The notes under the pieces were generated by a model, which did not search any database, had not been told where the DNA came from, and was given only the letters and a program-made list of their open reading frames with translations. From Rhodamnia argentea (taxonomy: Eukaryota > Streptophyta > Magnoliopsida > Myrtales > Myrtaceae), in the NCBI RefSeq assembly GCF_020921035.1, contig NC_063152.1, forward strand, positions 2,176,001 through 2,240,000: 64,000 nucleotides of DNA, given 5' to 3'. Below, piece by piece: positions 61,505 through 64,000 of this stretch. Position numbers and translations under genes: made by a program. Within the stretch, counting starts at the first letter, position 1. Each line of letters begins with the position of its first letter.

Positions 61505-63215
61505 TCTCAATTTTGAAGGGTCTGCACTATTGTCCTAAAAGTAGACGTGGCTTGAATGAGTGACTATGCCTTTTTGGGTTCTTTTTCCACATGCTTGGAA
61601 GACGTCTATTCTGATTGCTGAGATGATTTGGCGCATCTCCACTGTTCGTGGATTTATTTTGCTGTAAAGAGATTGAGATTGCATTTTCTAATTTTCGAAA
61701 TTTTCCTCCGACGAAACTGGCTTGTTTAACTACAACTTTATGATCCTCTCTTATAAGTTGTCTAGGTCCTGGGCAAGACCTTAAAAGGCTTAAAATGAGA
61801 CCGGGGAAGGAACTCTCCGGTGTAGGGGAAGGATGTCCCCGTAAGTTTTCTTTGAATTCTCTCTCTCTGGGGAAGAAAAACATTTGGAGGGAACTTAGAG
61901 GCGATAGCTGGGGAATGTAGATCCCAAGTCGACTTATTTCAGCGACTACCTGGTATGCTGGTATGGTAGCCAACCATTCCGGGAGCCATGCTGGGAGCTT
62001 GCTCCAGATCCTCCACTAACAAGAGCTGAGCTTTGTGTTAGATTTTGGTGCTCACAGACCATTTGGAGGGTCAAAAGAAGAACATAAGTAAAGTCTGATC
62101 TCCTCACCAGCAGTTGAAAATGTCAGTAGATTTTGCCTGACTTCCGGTGGAATTTCCCCCTTTAATCTCCTGGAAAGCACAAATCTGACAGGCTACACTC
62201 CGAGACATTTGAAAGAACAAATAATGCCACGTCGGATTTCCAGACTTGTGGTGGATTTTCCCCCTTTTAATCTCCTAGAAGTCATATTGAAACTCACTAA
62301 GCGTTGCGATAACATGAAATCATTGACCAAATTTTTGTTCAGCCCTCTCTTGAACTCCTTGTCTTTTATTAAGAGGGAAAATATGAAAAGAAGAAGTATT
62401 TTTATTGTTATAAATGGATAAAGAGTAAAGACGAGGAAAATACTCTTTTATTCCCCTAATTCCCAAATTTTGATACCTATTATTCCGTAGATGGTTCGAA
62501 TTCGAGATCCCTAACGGAGGCGAGTCTCGACAAAAAAAAAAAAAAAGTCGGCCAAGTGTCCATAGTATTTCAATTGCATGTAGAAATGAAAGAGCATTGC
62601 ATTTGATTAGTAATTAGGCATAAGTTTTTCAATAAACCAGCATTTGACTTTTTCATCAAAATCTGAACAGATGAACTCTATATAAAGCTATAAAAAAAAA
62701 AAAACATCGTTAAAAAAGTGACATTTTTAGCACAGGCGTGTAGGTTTCGGCCTTTAGGTTTCGAATTTTCGCAGACGATTGACCCTTCGGTCAAATCGTA
62801 GAATTTACCATTTGACAATGCATTAGATGTTTATTAGTATCTAAATTTTTTACTCTAGATATTCAATTGGGGGACAATGAGTTTAAAAAAACCTCGAGTT
62901 CGATTAAAATAATTTCAACCTACGAAGTTTTAACCATTTAGAGCAAAATATTTGGCACGGTAAAATTGGCATTGCTTAGGCTCGCACATTTCAAGATTGC
63001 GACACCTGGCGCAATCACGTAAAAACCCTAAAGAATAATAGATTAATATTATGAAAAAACCTCAAACTGGTATATCCGTGATAAATTTATCCCAAATTAT
63101 TTTTTACCTAGCAATGGGACTTATTTGCAATGTCTTACACTGCAACACATCAGATGGGCTTTGCAATACTGAGTAATTTGCTCACTACGTCTTTTCTCCA
63201 TCTTCCTCTCTCTGT
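61505..63215. other. Spacer, no gene recognised apart from the items listed
   Basis: The 148-codon minus-strand frame at 61527-61973 shows no family features and is not taken as a gene. 62480-62540 has a B-box-like GGTTCGAATTC followed by a run of A, possibly a SINE tail. 62640-63180 is AT-rich. No copine-domain exons that would belong to the RING fragment at 63220 were found here. Confidence 0.4.
62120..62285. repeat. Short direct duplication
   Basis: GACTTCCGGTGGAATTTCCC with CTTTAATCTCCTGGAA (62140-62175) recurs as GACTTGTGGTGGATTTTCCC with CTTTTAATCTCCTAGAA (62243-62282), a spacing of about 104 bases. Noncoding. Confidence 0.6.
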
Positions 63216-63219
63216 ATAG

Positions 63220-63449
63220 GTGTGCCCTGTTTGCCTGACAAATCCCAAGAACATGACGTTCGGTTACGGTCACATGGTGAAGCTTCTCCAAAGTGTTCTT
63301 CGCTGTCGTTTAACTAGAGCTCTCCTTGCTAGGATTACTGATGCAGTGAACATGATTAATTGCAGACTTGCAGAGAATGCGAACGGAGATTGTCCAGTTG
63401 TCCGATATGCGGGCAGCCAATCACCAGCAGGCTCAGACTGTACACGTGA
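63220..63449 (+). pseudogene. RGLG: RGLG-type RING-finger gene fragment (last two exons)
   Basis: Exon 63220-63276 reads VCPVCLTNPKNMTFGYGHM and, after an 88-base-scale intron with GTGAAG and TTGCAG borders (63277-63365), exon 63366-63449 reads TCRECERRLSSCPICGQPI then TSRLRLYT and a stop. This is the C-terminal RING of RGLG ubiquitin ligases, whose copine (vWA-like) domain should precede it. That domain is not visible within at least 3 kb upstream. The third zinc ligand, Cys in the usual FGCGH, is Tyr (GYGH). Both facts argue for a non-functional truncated duplicate, though a very long upstream intron cannot be excluded. Splice borders remain intact, so the copy is not retro-processed. Confidence 0.65.
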
Positions 63450-64000
63450 TTACTCCTCCAGGATGAAAAAAACACACACACACACACTGGCTGCACTTCT
63501 GTTGAGCCTCAGGAAGATATTTAAGGTTAAAGCGACTGTTCAATGTACAAAGATGGACACAGAGATTTTATGTACGTATGTATGAGTACTAGATGCTGGC
63601 CCATCCCCTGAAACCCATTGCATGGCAGAGGAAGATCCCTTCATGTCAGTCTATTCATTAAAAAGAATTGATTCCATACATTCATCTCAACTTAGGGCAT
63701 TTTCTCCTGTCATCAACGCGTTAAGTGTAAAGATCTTGCGAGGGACGCATCATAAGAGTCCAAGGACAAGGATTGGAAACAAGGGTAAAACTCACGGGAT
63801 GATTTATAACATGCCACAAGGCTGACCAAGTTGATCTAATTTGTTGTTCGAAACCTTCAGTCTACACAATGACACCACACAGATCATAGTTGATGAATCC
63901 TGTTCCCCCTTTCCATGTTAGCTTCACAGTTCATAGTTGAGTGAAAAAAGTTGAGGCAAGGAGTGTGAAACGGTTAGCGGAAAGTGTACACAAATGAATT
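63450..64000. other. Right-edge spacer, no gene recognised
   Basis: A short CA repeat (63469-63486) and two small frames without recognisable domains. No repeat ends or RNA genes seen. Confidence 0.4.

Noticed and set aside
61527-61973. 148-codon minus-strand frame
   Set aside because: No recognised domain, no splice or promoter context, lies in spacer next to a MITE. Retained only as a note.

Overview
The window reads as nuclear DNA of a flowering plant, most likely a woody eudicot. Genes have many short introns with GT-AG borders, plant-specific families (KUP potassium transporter, B-sister MADS box, DUF247, ankyrin-PGG) and long AT-rich spacers full of small foldback transposons. The repeat style would fit Myrtales such as a eucalypt relative, but that is only an impression and no sequence here proves it.

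Layout: (1) 114-1951, minus strand: 5' half of a KUP/HAK/KT potassium transporter running off the left edge. (2) About 2.9-23.6 kb: a gene-free repeat region. It holds a decayed tandem array of a roughly 4 kb unit (three recent copies at 9.3-17.6 kb, older pieces at 4.5-7.1 and 19.2-19.7 kb), a Tourist/Harbinger-like MITE family (8 copies), hAT-like elements with 8-bp target duplications, LTR remnants and CT microsatellites. (3) 24127-26592, plus: intronless mitochondrial SUV3-type RNA helicase. (4) 31107-32063, minus: plant multi-pass membrane protein. (5) 32.7-38.1 kb: hAT-like element, a 2-kb tandem duplication and at least five long-TIR MITEs. (6) 41556-44398, plus: B-sister (TT16-like) MADS-box gene. 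(7) 46422-51258, plus: coatomer delta subunit, complete in 11 coding exons. (8) 52037-53521, minus: DUF247 membrane-anchored protein. (9) 53688-55030: hAT-like element carrying a broken AN1 zinc-finger (SAP) gene fragment. (10) 56501-60087, plus: ankyrin-repeat PGG-domain membrane protein in five exons. (11) 63220-63449, plus: two terminal RING exons of an RGLG-type ubiquitin ligase without the rest of the gene and with a zinc ligand replaced.

The genes are unrelated neighbours: ion transport, organelle RNA decay, vesicle coat, seed-coat development and probable stress/immune proteins. No operon-like or clustered pathway is visible. I did not find a convincing new biological system. The most notable items are the gene-capturing hAT-like element, the tandem array with different internal deletions in neighbouring units, and several unrelated MITE families sharing a similar GC-rich core. 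All exon borders were read by eye from splice signals, reading phase and remembered family similarity; no alignment was run.
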